In this document: positions 32,817 through 42,502 of the stretch, one piece after another
Position numbering within the stretch: position 1 is the stretch's first letter
How the letters are laid out: each line of letters starts with the position of its first letter
NCBI RefSeq assembly: GCF_030563405.1
Contig: NZ_CP130748.1
Coordinates: forward strand, 1,550,001 to 1,614,000
Direction of reading: 5' to 3'
Length of the DNA stretch: 64,000 nucleotides
Source of the DNA: Vibrio sp. SNU_ST1
Lineage (GTDB): Bacteria; Pseudomonadota; Gammaproteobacteria; Enterobacterales; Vibrionaceae
Made by a program: the position numbers and the translations under genes
The notes under the pieces: generated by a model
What the model was told of the DNA's origin: nothing
Seen by the model: the letters and a program-made list of their open reading frames with translations, nothing else
Databases searched by the model: none

Positions 32817-33854
32817 ATGAAAAAAACACTGTATACCGGCGCATTGTGTGCTGCTACTTTACTTTCTACATCCTCTTTCGCAGCTGACCAAGAACTGTAT
32901 TTTTACAACTGGTCTGAATATATTCCAAATGAAGTACTAGAAGACTTCACCGAAGAAACTGGTATTAAAGTCTATTACTCAACTTATGAGTCTAACGAAA
33001 GCATGTACGCTAAGTTAAAAACTCAAGGTACGGGTTACGACTTGGTAGTTCCTTCTACTTACTTCGTTTCTAAGATGCGTAAAGAAGGCATGCTTCAAGA
33101 GCTTGATAAAACTAAGCTAAGCCACTTTGCAGATTTGGACCCAAATTACTTAGATAAGCCATTTGACCCAAACAACAACTACTCGATCCCATACATCTGG
33201 GGCGCAACGGGTATTGGTATCAACTCAGATATGCTAGACAAGTCTTCAGTTAAAAACTGGGGCGATCTGTGGGATACACAGTGGGAAGGTCAACTGATGA
33301 TGATGGATGACTCTCGTGAGGTTTTCCATATCGCACTGTCTAAACTGGGTTACTCTCCAAACACGACTAACCCTGAAGAAATCAAAGAAGCATACGAAGA
33401 ACTTCGTAAGCTGATGCCAAACGTATTGGTATTTAACTCCGATTTTCCAGCAAACCCTTACCTAGCGGGTGAAGTGTCTCTTGGTATGCTTTGGAATGGC
33501 TCTGCTTACATGGCACGCCAAGAAGGCGCAACGATTGACATTATCTGGCCAGAGAAAGGCGCTATCTTCTGGATGGACAGCCTAGCGATTCCAGCAGGTG
33601 CTAAGAACACTGAAGCGGCACATAAGATGATCGACTTCCTTCTTCGTCCAGAGAACGCTGCGAAAATTGCTCTAGAGATCGGTTACCCAACACCAGTTAA
33701 AACTGCTTACCCCCTTCTTCCGAAAGAATTTTCTGAAGATAAGAATGTTTTCCCGCCACAATCAGTGATGGATAATGGTGTTTGGCAAGACGAAGTTGGT
33801 GAAGCGAGCGTTATTTATGACGAGTACTTCCAAAAACTTAAAGTAGACAACTAA
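32817..33854 (+). CDS. potD: Polyamine-binding periplasmic protein, second copy
   Basis: 345 residues from the ATG at 32817 (MKKTLYTGALC), with GGAA eight bases upstream. The signal peptide ends at TSSFA and the mature start is ADQELYFYNWSEYIPNEVL, the more typical PotD N-terminus. It shares most of its length with the first copy, including the STYESNESMYAKLKT and MMMDDSREVFHIAL segments, so the pair arose by tandem duplication. It has its own terminator. Confidence 0.94.
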   Translation: MKKTLYTGALCAATLLSTSSFAADQELYFYNWSEYIPNEVLEDFTEETGIKVYYSTYESNESMYAKLKTQGTGYDLVVPSTYFVSKMRKEGMLQELDKTKLSHFADLDPNYLDKPFDPNNNYSIPYIWGATGIGINSDMLDKSSVKNWGDLWDTQWEGQLMMMDDSREVFHIALSKLGYSPNTTNPEEIKEAYEELRKLMPNVLVFNSDFPANPYLAGEVSLGMLWNGSAYMARQEGATIDIIWPEKGAIFWMDSLAIPAGAKNTEAAHKMIDFLLRPENAAKIALEIGYPTPVKTAYPLLPKEFSEDKNVFPPQSVMDNGVWQDEVGEASVIYDEYFQKLKVDN

Positions 33855-33889
33855 TTCGTTAGCAAAAGTTTAATTGTTGCTAATAAGTT

Positions 33890-33922
33890 AAATAAAGCGG
33901 CGTAAGCCGCTTTATTTTTATC
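33890..33922 (+). terminator. Terminator after second potD
   Basis: AAATAAAGCGGC pairs with GCCGCTTTATTT over GTAA, followed by TTATCC. It isolates potD from the GGDEF gene that starts 17 bases later. Confidence 0.88.
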
Positions 33923-33938
33923 CAGGAATTATATAGGA

Positions 33939-34802
33939 TTGAGCAAACAATACGAAGTGCGATTACATATGCAAGCAAACCCTATCCTGTTAGTTGTGAC
34001 TTTTATGCTTTTAGCGTCACTTTTGATGCTTGGCCTGAGTTCATTTCTTCATATTGAATCAAATTATGATTTGTTTTTCGAAACAAATACCCTTGTGATC
34101 ACTGTATACATCTATTACGTTGCTCGTCATTCAATTCGTCCTCACAAAGCCTTGCGTTACGGCGCTCTATTGCTCATTTTTAATCTGTTTTATGATGTCT
34201 CAACCGAGCTTAAGCATCTTGATGAATGGGCAGACGAAAATGAATTGATAGACACCTTCTTAGAAGACGGACTATTGCAAATAGCATTTTTATTGATCGC
34301 TTTCGGTATTACTGAATTAACCAGCAAAATAAAAGATCAAGGGAAACAGGATGAGCTTACAGGCTTGTACAACCGCAAGAAGTTTGACGCAATCAAGCTT
34401 GAAGAGTTCGAGCTTATTTACTTCGATTTGGATGGGTTAAAAGCGGCAAATGACCGTAAAGGCCACAAAGTTGGGGATCTAATGATTGTTCGCTTCTCTC
34501 AGGCTTTGAGCCAATCTGCGTTGGAAGATGAAATGGTGTTTAGAGTTGGTGGTGATGAGTTTGTAGTAACGGCTCAGCTCGGTCGTGGTGGCGAGTTTGT
34601 CAGCCAAGTAACTAACTTACTGCATGGAGAGAACATCAGTTTTTCTTACGGTATCGAAGTAACCAGTCGAGATAATTTTAAACAGGCACTTATCGAATCA
34701 GATAAGGCGATGTACGAAATGAAAAAAGCTCAACGGCCCGTTCAAAATTCTGGATGTATGTCTTGCCCTAATTTAGAGAAAAAAAGGCAAACATACGACT
34801 AG
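33939..34802 (+). CDS. Membrane GGDEF protein (predicted diguanylate cyclase)
   Basis: A 287-residue protein (TTG start; an ATG ten residues later is possible). Four or so membrane segments (residues 15-125) precede a compact GGDEF domain with DELTGLYNRKKFD, FDLDGLKAANDRKGHKVGD and the active site RVGGDEFV. The intact GGDEF motif predicts c-di-GMP synthesis. The last residues contain a CMSCPNLEKK cysteine pair of unknown role. It is a short, one-domain sensor variant. Confidence 0.88.
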   Translation: MSKQYEVRLHMQANPILLVVTFMLLASLLMLGLSSFLHIESNYDLFFETNTLVITVYIYYVARHSIRPHKALRYGALLLIFNLFYDVSTELKHLDEWADENELIDTFLEDGLLQIAFLLIAFGITELTSKIKDQGKQDELTGLYNRKKFDAIKLEEFELIYFDLDGLKAANDRKGHKVGDLMIVRFSQALSQSALEDEMVFRVGGDEFVVTAQLGRGGEFVSQVTNLLHGENISFSYGIEVTSRDNFKQALIESDKAMYEMKKAQRPVQNSGCMSCPNLEKKRQTYD

Positions 34803-34903
34803 AGTATTTCCCAAGTAAATGTCCGTTTGCCATTGATAATTGATAAAATATCTAAGATTTAAACCTTAAAACGGTTCAATAAGCTACATTAATGTAAAAG
34901 GTA

Positions 34904-35638
34904 TTAGGCCGTTAGAGCTCCCTTCTCTGAACTCAATAGCTCAGCGACTAGTCTAGGTACCTCGATACTCGCCTTGCCGTAACGCTTCTCTTCAAACTCA
35001 CTTTCAACCGCACTGGGTTCGAGGTTTATCTCGATCGTATGTGCACCATGCATTTTCGCATCATGCACAAAACCTGCAGCAGGATAAACAACTCCTGAAG
35101 TTCCGATTGAAATAAACAAATCTGCTTCTTCCAAAGCTGAATAGATGTCACCCATTCTTAGCGGCATTTCGCCAAACCAAACAATATGAGGACGCATTTG
35201 CGCTGGAATTTGGCAGCAGTGGCAAAGCTCGCCTGTTTCGATATCACTTTTATGGTCTATAACTTGATTTGATTCGCTACAACGTGCCTTAAGAAGCTCA
35301 CCGTGCATGTGGATAATGTTGTTGCTACCGCCTCTCTCGTGCAGGTTGTCGATGTTCTGAGTGATGATTGTTACTTTGCCATCAAGTTTAACTTCAAGCT
35401 CACCTAAGGCCTTATGGGCTAGATTTGGCAGGATACTTTCACTTTGCAAACCATGGCGACGTTTATTGTAGAACTCTTGTACTAAGTCAGGGTCTTTTTC
35501 GAACCCTTCTGGTGTCGCGACATCTTCGATTTTATGGTTTTCCCATAATCCGTCTTGTGCTCGGAATGTTTGTATCCCCGACTCCGCTGAGATACCTGCG
35601 CCAGTAAGAATTACGATATTTCGATATGGGAAATGCAT
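34904..35638 (-). CDS. cobB: NAD-dependent protein deacylase CobB (sirtuin)
   Basis: A 244-residue sirtuin with the NAD-binding [14 protein letters not shown], the catalytic histidine in [27 protein letters not shown], and the zinc cysteines (C in [13 protein letters not shown]). It removes acetyl/succinyl groups from lysine, including acetyl-CoA synthetase. Class III sirtuins of enterics have this size. It stands alone, and no terminator is obvious beyond its stop. Confidence 0.95.
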   Translation of the reverse strand: MHFPYRNIVILTGAGISAESGIQTFRAQDGLWENHKIEDVATPEGFEKDPDLVQEFYNKRRHGLQSESILPNLAHKALGELEVKLDGKVTIITQNIDNLHERGGSNNIIHMHGELLKARCSESNQVIDHKSDIETGELCHCCQIPAQMRPHIVWFGEMPLRMGDIYSALEEADLFISIGTSGVVYPAAGFVHDAKMHGAHTIEINLEPSAVESEFEEKRYGKASIEVPRLVAELLSSEKGALTA

Positions 35639-35821
35639 ATAACGTCCTTTTCAATATGTCACTTGGTAACAGCTTAGCACTGTTCAAATTCCAACAATAG
35701 TTTTAGGGATTAGACCATAGTCTTAGCCAACTGAATTCATTGGCTATTTGTGACATAACTCGCTTGATAGTTGTTGCCGCTGCTACTCAAACTCTCTGTT
35801 TTGCTTTTCATAGAAATAAAA

Positions 35822-35839
35822 AAGCGACCGAAGCCGCTT
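35822..35839 (-). terminator. Terminator after amtB
   Basis: On the minus strand AAGCGGC, TTCG and GTCGCTT form a seven-pair stem with a stable tetraloop, followed by TTTTTATTT. It lies 57 bases past the amtB stop. Confidence 0.85.
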
Positions 35840-35896
35840 AGTTTTGTTTAACTGATGTCTACTTGATGTAGCTTTAACCGATCAAAGTGAACGACT

Positions 35897-37117
35897 TTAG
35901 TCTTCGTTGATAGACGAGATCTTATGGATTGAAAGATCCGCGCCGTTAAATTCGTCTTCTTCACTTAAACGAAGACCAGTTACTTTGCTCAACACACCGT
36001 AGACAATCAATGCACCGATTAAAGCTACCGTAATGCCCGTTAGCGTACCAATCACCTGAGCGGTAAAGCTCACGCCCCCTAGCCCCCAGAATGCTTGTTG
36101 GCCGAAGACACCTGCAGCAATGCCGCCCCATGCACCACATACACCGTGCAGAGGCCACACACCTAGTACATCATCTATCTGTGTTTTGTTCTGCATGTAA
36201 GTGAACAAGTAAACGAACAATGCGCCAGCAACGCCGCCAGTCACCAAAGCGCCTAATGGGTGCATTAAATCTGAACCTGCACAAATCGCTACGAGACCAG
36301 CCAAAGGACCATTGTGGATGAAGCCTGGGTCATTTTTACCTGCGACTAAAGCCGCTAGAATGCCGCCGACCATCGCCATCAGTGAGTTCATGGCTACTAG
36401 GCCGCTGATGCCATTGATAGCTTGAGCTGACATCACGTTGAAGCCAAACCAACCTACACATAAGATCCAAGACCCTAGTGCTAAGAATGGGATGTTTGAT
36501 GGTGCGAAGTTAGTGTGTTTGCCGGCGCGGACACGGCCTTTACGCATGCCTAGGAAGTAAACTGCAACCAATGCAATCCAACCGCCAACGCCGTGGACGA
36601 CAACAGAGCCTGCGAAGTCATGGAATCCGTAACCAAACTGGCCTTCTAGCCACGCTTGGAAGCCAAAGTTACCATTCCAAATGATGCCTTCAAAAAATGG
36701 ATAGATGAAACCAACGGTAAACAGTGTCGCGATGAGTATTGGATAGAAACGTGCACGCTCTGCAATACCACCAGAAACAATCGCAGGGATTGCTGCGGCA
36801 AAGGTCATTAGGAAGAAAAACTTAACCAGCTCGTATCCATTACCTTGCGATAAGGTTTCTGCATCTGCAAAGAAGTGCGCGCCATAAGCGACCCAGTAAC
36901 CGATAAAGAAGTAAGCAATGGCGGAGACACCAAAGTCTGAGAGGATCTTAACCAGCGCGTTAACTTGGTTCTTCTTTCTAACTGTACCGACTTCCAAAAA
37001 TGCAAAACCAGCATGCATTAAGAAGACCATGATCGCGCCTAATAATAAAAACAGAGTATCCGAACTCTGCGTCAAGCTCTGTACTGCGCTATGAACTTGG
37101 TTAACCGTTTGACTCAT
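35897..37117 (-). CDS. amtB: Ammonium transporter
   Basis: A 406-residue protein of about eleven helices. Typical Amt motifs are LMHAGFAFLEVGTVRKKNQVNALVK, the twin-His pore (DFAGSVVVHGVGG and PLHGVCGAWG) and the gate region FFAAAIPAIVSGG-like. It channels ammonium and is normally controlled by GlnK, but no glnK gene is adjacent. Upstream repeats at 37334-37370 may bind a nitrogen regulator. Confidence 0.95.
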   Translation of the reverse strand: MSQTVNQVHSAVQSLTQSSDTLFLLLGAIMVFLMHAGFAFLEVGTVRKKNQVNALVKILSDFGVSAIAYFFIGYWVAYGAHFFADAETLSQGNGYELVKFFFLMTFAAAIPAIVSGGIAERARFYPILIATLFTVGFIYPFFEGIIWNGNFGFQAWLEGQFGYGFHDFAGSVVVHGVGGWIALVAVYFLGMRKGRVRAGKHTNFAPSNIPFLALGSWILCVGWFGFNVMSAQAINGISGLVAMNSLMAMVGGILAALVAGKNDPGFIHNGPLAGLVAICAGSDLMHPLGALVTGGVAGALFVYLFTYMQNKTQIDDVLGVWPLHGVCGAWGGIAAGVFGQQAFWGLGGVSFTAQVIGTLTGITVALIGALIVYGVLSKVTGLRLSEEDEFNGADLSIHKISSINED

Positions 37118-37333
37118 TAAAGCTCTCTCCCTTAGCTTTGTCTCAATTGCACTAGAACCGTGCGAATTGATGTCGTAATTAATTAAAGACTCAACAGTAA
37201 ACGCAAGATGCGTTCCAACTCGGTTATTTAAAAAATGTGCAACAAGGCTTGCCTTTAAGTTGTTGATTTTTTGTGGTTAATTTCTGAAGTGCACTTTATT
37301 GGTTCTCAGAGAGAGGAAATACTCGATAACTGA

Positions 37334-37370
37334 TTGCACCAATTGAGGGAGTTGCACCATATTGATGCGG
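37334..37370. promoter_or_regulatory. Possible NtrC-type sites upstream of amtB
   Basis: TTGCACC occurs twice 18 bases apart, and the second is followed by ATATTGATGCG, resembling the NtrC palindrome TGCACC-N5-GGTGCA with mismatches. Nitrogen control of amtB is expected from other species; the sites themselves are weak. Confidence 0.35.
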
Positions 37371-37413
37371 TCAATATAGGGCATTAGATCAGTTACCTAG
37401 GGACCAAACGACA

Positions 37414-37450
37414 AAAAGCCCAGTGAAATGAATCACTGGGCTTTTAATGT
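37414..37450 (-). terminator. Terminator at the end of the fdh operon
   Basis: AAAAGCCCAGTGA pairs with TCACTGGGCTTTT over a six-base loop; tracts of A and T flank it. It lies 85 bases beyond the stop of the last fdh-operon gene. Confidence 0.88.
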
Positions 37451-37529
37451 CTTTCGCTGATTAGAGTTAACTAATCGATAAAGGCGTTATTATCGAGTTT
37501 GGTAACCCAAACGGCTTACATTTAAACGC

Positions 37530-37946
37530 TTAAAGGTTTGGACCTGTTGTCGGATTTTGCGGTAAATTTTGACTTAAACGTTGCATGCCTTGATACATAC
37601 GAATAAACCACACCACAATCGCCACACCACCAAATAACATGCCCACATATGGAATGTAGTAAGCGATGTCATCGATAATATGGTTTTGATACCAGTAATC
37701 GTTCACACCAATTAATACGCCATTTGAGGTCGCTACCGTGACGATGAGCACCACAAAGAACGTCAGGTTCAAGAAGAACGAGCGAATCAAGCCATAGTAA
37801 TGGGTATCCACTACTTCGCCGTCTTCGCCTTTGTCTAAACGATAGCCCGCGTAGATAATGGCAACCACACCAGAGAGAAGACAAGTAAATGGCGTAAAGC
37901 AGCTTAGTATGTAAGCGACCCAAATACCTTTATGAGGTTTGTTCAT
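37530..37946 (-). CDS. Small membrane protein of the fdh operon (DUF4870-like)
   Basis: A 138-residue protein with three or four membrane segments (YILSCFTPFTCLLSGVVAIIY, FFLNLTFFVVLIVTV, YIPYVGMLFGGVAIVVWF). It overlaps the end of fdhC by 17 bases, so it belongs to the operon. The pattern resembles DUF4870-type proteins. Its role in formate oxidation is unknown; it could help anchor the complex. Confidence 0.7.
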   Translation of the reverse strand: MNKPHKGIWVAYILSCFTPFTCLLSGVVAIIYAGYRLDKGEDGEVVDTHYYGLIRSFFLNLTFFVVLIVTVATSNGVLIGVNDYWYQNHIIDDIAYYIPYVGMLFGGVAIVVWFIRMYQGMQRLSQNLPQNPTTGPNL

Positions 37947-39003
37947 TCTTATTCACCCCTTCCGCTTTCTCTGTTGCTGCGTTAGCGCTTTGGTCAACGC
38001 CGTTTTTCTCTTGTTCCATCACTTCTTTGTACCAAAGGTCATGGTGCTCTTTAGCCCAGGTTTCATCAACTTCGCCTGTTACCATACCTTCTAGTGCGCC
38101 TTCCATACCGAACAAGCCAATATAGATGTGGAACACAAAACCACAGATAAGGATCAGAGCAGCAAGCATGTGAACTAAATTCGAAAGCTCCATATCACGT
38201 CGTGTTTGGCCAAAGATTGGGAAATCTAACACCAAGCCGCTGATCGCAGCGACACTGCCCATAACGATAAGCAGCCAAAATAGCGCTTTTTCACCTGCGT
38301 TCGAAAACTCTGCAGATGGATGAGAACCTTTGTGCTTCCCTACCATGCCGCCCAGTTTGATGAACCACTGGATATCGACCATTTTAAAGATCGACTTGCG
38401 CCACCACTTGATAAGAACAGCCATCAACAGCACATAGAAAATCGGGCCGATGTAGTTGTGGTATTGCTTCGCCAATAGAACGATAAAGCCCCAAAGGTCA
38501 CTTGGAATGTACGGTTTCAAAAAGTGCTTGCCGTAAACCAACATCAAACCACTGAACGCGAGCGTTAAAAAAGTAAACGCCATGCTCCAGTGCAGCGCAC
38601 GATCCAGTCGGGACCAACGTTTGATCTTACGGCCAGTTCTCGGTGCACTCAGCATTAACGGGCCAATCACAACGTACATTAGAGTAACGAAAGCAATACT
38701 GCCAAAGATAGCAACTGCGCCGGCTGGCGACATCCACTTCTCTTTCAATATGTACCACGTTTGCCCAGGCGTACTGATCAACACACCGTGCTCAGCAGAT
38801 TGAGAAGTGGTATAACCTTCCTCACCGTTTCTCACTTGTCGCCAAAAATCAGCGCCAGCAAGTTGTGTGATTTCTCGTTCAGCAGAGCTTGAGTGAGTTT
38901 GTGATGAGTTCGTCTCAGATGCATGACTCAAAGGAGACAGCATTGTTAGTGCTGCCAACATCGGCAGCACAACAAGGAAGAGACGCTTAAACATTGTAAG
39001 CAT
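37930..39003 (-). CDS. fdhC: Formate dehydrogenase cytochrome b subunit (FdhC/FdoI-like)
   Basis: A 357-residue subunit with AGGAG before its ATG at 39003. After an N-terminal signal-like segment and a long periplasmic extension not found in E. coli FdnI, there is a membrane core of about five helices with haem-binding histidines (LDRALHWSMAF, KQYHNYIGPIF, LVHMLAALILI and FVFHIYIGLFGMEGALEGMVTG). It passes electrons from FdhB to quinone. It starts 14 bases after fdhB. Confidence 0.9.
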   Translation of the reverse strand: MLTMFKRLFLVVLPMLAALTMLSPLSHASETNSSQTHSSSAEREITQLAGADFWRQVRNGEEGYTTSQSAEHGVLISTPGQTWYILKEKWMSPAGAVAIFGSIAFVTLMYVVIGPLMLSAPRTGRKIKRWSRLDRALHWSMAFTFLTLAFSGLMLVYGKHFLKPYIPSDLWGFIVLLAKQYHNYIGPIFYVLLMAVLIKWWRKSIFKMVDIQWFIKLGGMVGKHKGSHPSAEFSNAGEKALFWLLIVMGSVAAISGLVLDFPIFGQTRRDMELSNLVHMLAALILICGFVFHIYIGLFGMEGALEGMVTGEVDETWAKEHHDLWYKEVMEQEKNGVDQSANAATEKAEGVNKNEQTS

Positions 39004-39016
39004 ATGTCTCTCCTAC

Positions 39017-39625
39017 CTAGCTCTTCATCGCATCGTAAGAAAGGTCGTTGCCGTCTGTCCAACCAGCCCCTTTCGCACCGCGTTCTACAACACGCTGACG
39101 GAAGATGTCAGAGACTTGTTCAGCATCACCTGCAAGCAGCGCTTTTGTTGAACAAAGCGAAGCACACATTGGTAGCTTGCCTTCAGCAATACGGTTCGCA
39201 CCGTACTTTTGACGCTCTTCCACAGAACCAGGCTCTGTTTCAGGGCCGCCAGCACAGAAGGTACATTTGTCCATTTTACCACGCTCACCAAAGGCTTCCT
39301 GTTTAGGGAATTGAGGTGCGCCAAACGGACAAGCAAACAAGCAGTAACCACAACCGATACATAGATCTTTATTGTGAAGTACGATGCCGTCTTCTGTATG
39401 TTCAAAACAGTCTGCTGGGCAAACTGCCATACAAGGGGCATCAGTACAGTGCATACATGCGACTGAGATAGAGTTTTCACCCGGCTCACCGTCGTTCAGT
39501 GTCACAACGCGGCGACGTTGAATACCCCATTCCAGAGCATCATCATTTTCGTTCTTACATGCAGTGACACAACCGTTACATTCGATACAACGCTTGGTGT
39601 CACAAAGAAATTTCATTCTAGCCAT
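39017..39625 (-). CDS. fdhB: Formate dehydrogenase iron-sulfur subunit
   Basis: A 202-residue protein with four ferredoxin-like Cys motifs: CIECNGCVTACKNEN, CMHCTDAPCMAVCPADC, CIGCGYCLFACPFGAPQ and CTFCAGGPETEPG with a later Cys. These hold four [4Fe-4S] clusters that wire the molybdenum subunit to the cytochrome b. It lies between fdhA and fdhC with short gaps. Confidence 0.94.
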   Translation of the reverse strand: MARMKFLCDTKRCIECNGCVTACKNENDDALEWGIQRRRVVTLNDGEPGENSISVACMHCTDAPCMAVCPADCFEHTEDGIVLHNKDLCIGCGYCLFACPFGAPQFPKQEAFGERGKMDKCTFCAGGPETEPGSVEERQKYGANRIAEGKLPMCASLCSTKALLAGDAEQVSDIFRQRVVERGAKGAGWTDGNDLSYDAMKS

Positions 39626-39636
39626 TTTAAGACTCC

Positions 39637-42492
39637 TTACGCTTTACGAATATTACAAAGGGTTACTTTCGTTTCCTGCATCAACGTGACAGGGTCGTAA
39701 CCGTATGTGGTTGCTGTATTGGCAGCTTCGCCAATAACGTAAGGGTCAGAACCTTCTGGGTATTTAGAACGTAAGTCTTTACCTTCAAACTTACCACCGA
39801 AGTGGAACGGCAAGAACGCTAAACCCGGTTTAACACGACGAGTAACCATCGCTTTCACCTTGATGCGGCCTTTCTCAGCACCTTCAACCCAAACATCATC
39901 ACCATCTTTAAAGCCAATGTCGTTTGCGTCTTTCGGGTTCACTTCAACAAACATCTCTTGTTGTAGTTCCGCTAGCCAAGGGTTAGAACGGGTTTCTTCA
40001 CCACCACCTTCGTACTCAACTAAGCGGCCTGAAGTAAGAACGATCGGATATTCACTAGACTTGTCTTGCTCTTGAATCGACTTGTACAACGTAGGAACAC
40101 GGAAGATCGCTTCCTTGTCATCCCATGTTGGGTAGTCCGCGACAAGATCACGACGTGGCGTGTAAAGTGGTTCACGGTGCAGTGGTACGCGGTCTGGGAA
40201 TGTCCAAACAATTGCACGCGCTTTCGCGTTACCAAAAGGAATACAACCATGCTTGATAGCCACGCGTTGAATACCGCCAGAAACGTCGGTCTTCCAGTTT
40301 TTACCTTCAGCAGAGGCTTTCTCTTCAGCTGTTAGATCGTCCCACCAACCAAGTTGTTTCAGCAATTTGTCACTGAATTCTGGGTAACCGTCTTTGATTT
40401 CGCTGCCTTTCGAGTAGCTGTCTTCAGCCAGTAGGCTTTGACCTTCAAACTCAACACCGAAACGAGTACGGAAGTTACCGCCACCCTCAGCAACAGGTTT
40501 AGACGTATCGTAAAGGATATGCGTACCTGGGTGTTTCATCTCTGGAGTACCCCAACATGGCCATGGTAGACCGTAAGTCTCGCCATGTGCTGGACCGCCT
40601 TCGGCTTCTAGAGACGTTTTGTGGAACGTGTGCCAGTTTTGTTGGTGCTCTTTCAAGCGCTCAGGGCTTTGGCCAGTGTAACCGATCGTCCACATACCTT
40701 TGTTGAATTCACGTGTGATGTCTTCAATAAGCGGCTGGTTATTCTCAACACGGATGTTTTTGAATAGCTGATCAGAGAAACCAAGTTTCTTAGTAAGAAG
40801 GTACATGATTTCGTGGTCAGGCTTAGACTCGAACAGAGGCTCAACTACTTTGTCACGCCACTGTAGAGAACGGTTTGACGCCGTTACACTGCCGTAGGTT
40901 TCAAATTGAGTGGTTGCTGGAAGCAAGTAAACGCCGTCGGTACGATCGTTCATTACCGCGGCAACTGTTGGGTATGGGTCAACGATAACCATCATATCCA
41001 GCTTCTGCATCGCTTTCTTCATCTCTGGACCACGAGTCTGAGAGTTCACTGCGTGACCCCAGTAGAACATGGCACGGATGTTTTCGCGTTGACGGATCTT
41101 GTCTTTGTCTTCAAGCACGCCATCAACCCAACGAGAGACAGGAATACCTGCACTGTTCATTGGTTTTTGACCGCCGTATGCGTTGTCGTCGAAGCGTCCT
41201 TTCACCCAGTCAAAGTCGATGTCCCAAACTTTAGACCAATGGCGCCAAGAACCTTCAGACAGGCCGTAGTAACCCGGTAATGTATCTGACAATACGCCAA
41301 GGTCAGTGGCACCTTGTACGTTATCGTGACCACGGAAAATGTTTGCACCGCCACCTGATTTACCGATGTTACCGAGCGCAAGTTCAAGTACACAGTAAGC
41401 ACGAGTGTTGTTGTTACCGGTAGTATGTTGAGTACCACCCATACACCAAACAATACAACCCGGACGGTTTTCAGAAAGCAGTTTTGCTGTGTGGTAAACG
41501 TCTTCTTCGCTAACGCCAGTTACACGCTCAACTTCTGCAGGGCTCCACTTCGCGACTTCTTCACGGATCTCGTCCATGCCGAATACACGTTGACGGATAA
41601 ATTCTTTGTCTTCCCATTTGTTAGCGAAGACATGCCATAACACACCCCAGATAAACGCAACGTCTGAACCCGGGCGAAGAGAAACATAGTGATCAGATTT
41701 CGCAGCAGTACGCGTACGACGAGGATCAGCAACAACGATCTTACAGTTGTTCTTCTCTTTCGCGATCAAAATGTGCTGCATCGCTACCGGGTGAGCTTCT
41801 GCAGGGTTTGAACCAATGAACAGCATCGACTTACAGTTGTGCATGTCATTAAACGAGTTTGTCATTGCACCGTAACCCCAAGTGTTTGCAACACCGGCTA
41901 CTGTGGTTGAGTGACAAATACGCGCTTGGTGGTCAACGTTATTGGTGCCCCAAAGCGACGCCATCTTACGGAATGCGTAAGCTTGCTCGTTACTGTGTTT
42001 TGCACTACCTAAGAAGTAAACCGAATCAGGGCCAGACTCTTTACGAAGTTCTAGCGCTTTATTACCGATCTCTTCAATCGCTTGTTCCCAAGAAAGCTTC
42101 TTCCACTTACCGCCTTCCAATTTCATTGGGTACTTAAGGCGACGTTCACCGTGGCCGTGCTCACGCAGAGCTGCGCCTTTCGCACAGTGTCCACCAGCGT
42201 TGAATGGGTGATCGAATGCAGGCTCTTGACCCGTCCAAACACCGTTTTGAACTTCAGCGTAAATACCACAACCCACAGAACAGTGAGAACAGATAGTGCG
42301 TTTCACTTCTGTTTTCGCTTCTGGATCGACTGATTTAGCTTGTGCTTTCTTCATCATGCCCGGAGCGAATAGACTTGCGCCTACAACCGCGCCACCAGCA
42401 GCAAGTGAAGTGTTTTTCATGAAGGCGCGACGAGACACACCTAGTTGATTGGTTTCTTTGCTCACACTATCGGAGCGTTTGACAAGTTTCAT
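39637..42492 (-). CDS. fdhA: Formate dehydrogenase catalytic subunit, cysteine form
   Basis: A 951-residue bis-MGD enzyme exported by Tat (SRRAFMKNTSLAAGG). The proximal cluster is CSHCSVGC-then-C103. The active-site residue is Cys193 in HQARICHSTTVAG, where E. coli FdnG/FdhF use selenocysteine, so no UGA decoding is needed. Segments PAEAHPVAMQH, WCMGGTQHTTGNNNTRA and GNIGKSGGGANIFRGHDNVQG build the cofactor pockets. It oxidises formate in the periplasm. The cofactor metal may be molybdenum or tungsten; the sequence does not decide. Confidence 0.95.
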   Translation of the reverse strand: MKLVKRSDSVSKETNQLGVSRRAFMKNTSLAAGGAVVGASLFAPGMMKKAQAKSVDPEAKTEVKRTICSHCSVGCGIYAEVQNGVWTGQEPAFDHPFNAGGHCAKGAALREHGHGERRLKYPMKLEGGKWKKLSWEQAIEEIGNKALELRKESGPDSVYFLGSAKHSNEQAYAFRKMASLWGTNNVDHQARICHSTTVAGVANTWGYGAMTNSFNDMHNCKSMLFIGSNPAEAHPVAMQHILIAKEKNNCKIVVADPRRTRTAAKSDHYVSLRPGSDVAFIWGVLWHVFANKWEDKEFIRQRVFGMDEIREEVAKWSPAEVERVTGVSEEDVYHTAKLLSENRPGCIVWCMGGTQHTTGNNNTRAYCVLELALGNIGKSGGGANIFRGHDNVQGATDLGVLSDTLPGYYGLSEGSWRHWSKVWDIDFDWVKGRFDDNAYGGQKPMNSAGIPVSRWVDGVLEDKDKIRQRENIRAMFYWGHAVNSQTRGPEMKKAMQKLDMMVIVDPYPTVAAVMNDRTDGVYLLPATTQFETYGSVTASNRSLQWRDKVVEPLFESKPDHEIMYLLTKKLGFSDQLFKNIRVENNQPLIEDITREFNKGMWTIGYTGQSPERLKEHQQNWHTFHKTSLEAEGGPAHGETYGLPWPCWGTPEMKHPGTHILYDTSKPVAEGGGNFRTRFGVEFEGQSLLAEDSYSKGSEIKDGYPEFSDKLLKQLGWWDDLTAEEKASAEGKNWKTDVSGGIQRVAIKHGCIPFGNAKARAIVWTFPDRVPLHREPLYTPRRDLVADYPTWDDKEAIFRVPTLYKSIQEQDKSSEYPIVLTSGRLVEYEGGGEETRSNPWLAELQQEMFVEVNPKDANDIGFKDGDDVWVEGAEKGRIKVKAMVTRRVKPGLAFLPFHFGGKFEGKDLRSKYPEGSDPYVIGEAANTATTYGYDPVTLMQETKVTLCNIRKA

Positions 42493-42502
42493 CCGTTATC
42501 TC

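Larger units (their letters stand above)
37118..37529. promoter_or_regulatory. Region upstream of amtB, with terminator of the fdh cluster
   Basis: This 412-base gap between the amtB start and the end of the membrane gene at 37530 holds two TTGCACC repeats (37334-37358) and a strong terminator (37414-37445). No gene is seen. A -24/-12-like sequence near 37238-37254 has eleven rather than ten bases between GG and GC, so it is not called as a sigma54 promoter. Confidence 0.5.

Noticed and set aside
37238..37254. Sigma54-like element upstream of amtB
   Set aside because: Eleven bases instead of ten separate the GG and GC; spacing is critical for sigma54.
41910..41925. Selenocysteine codon in fdhA
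   Set aside because: The active-site position is a normal Cys codon (Cys193) and no in-frame TGA occurs.
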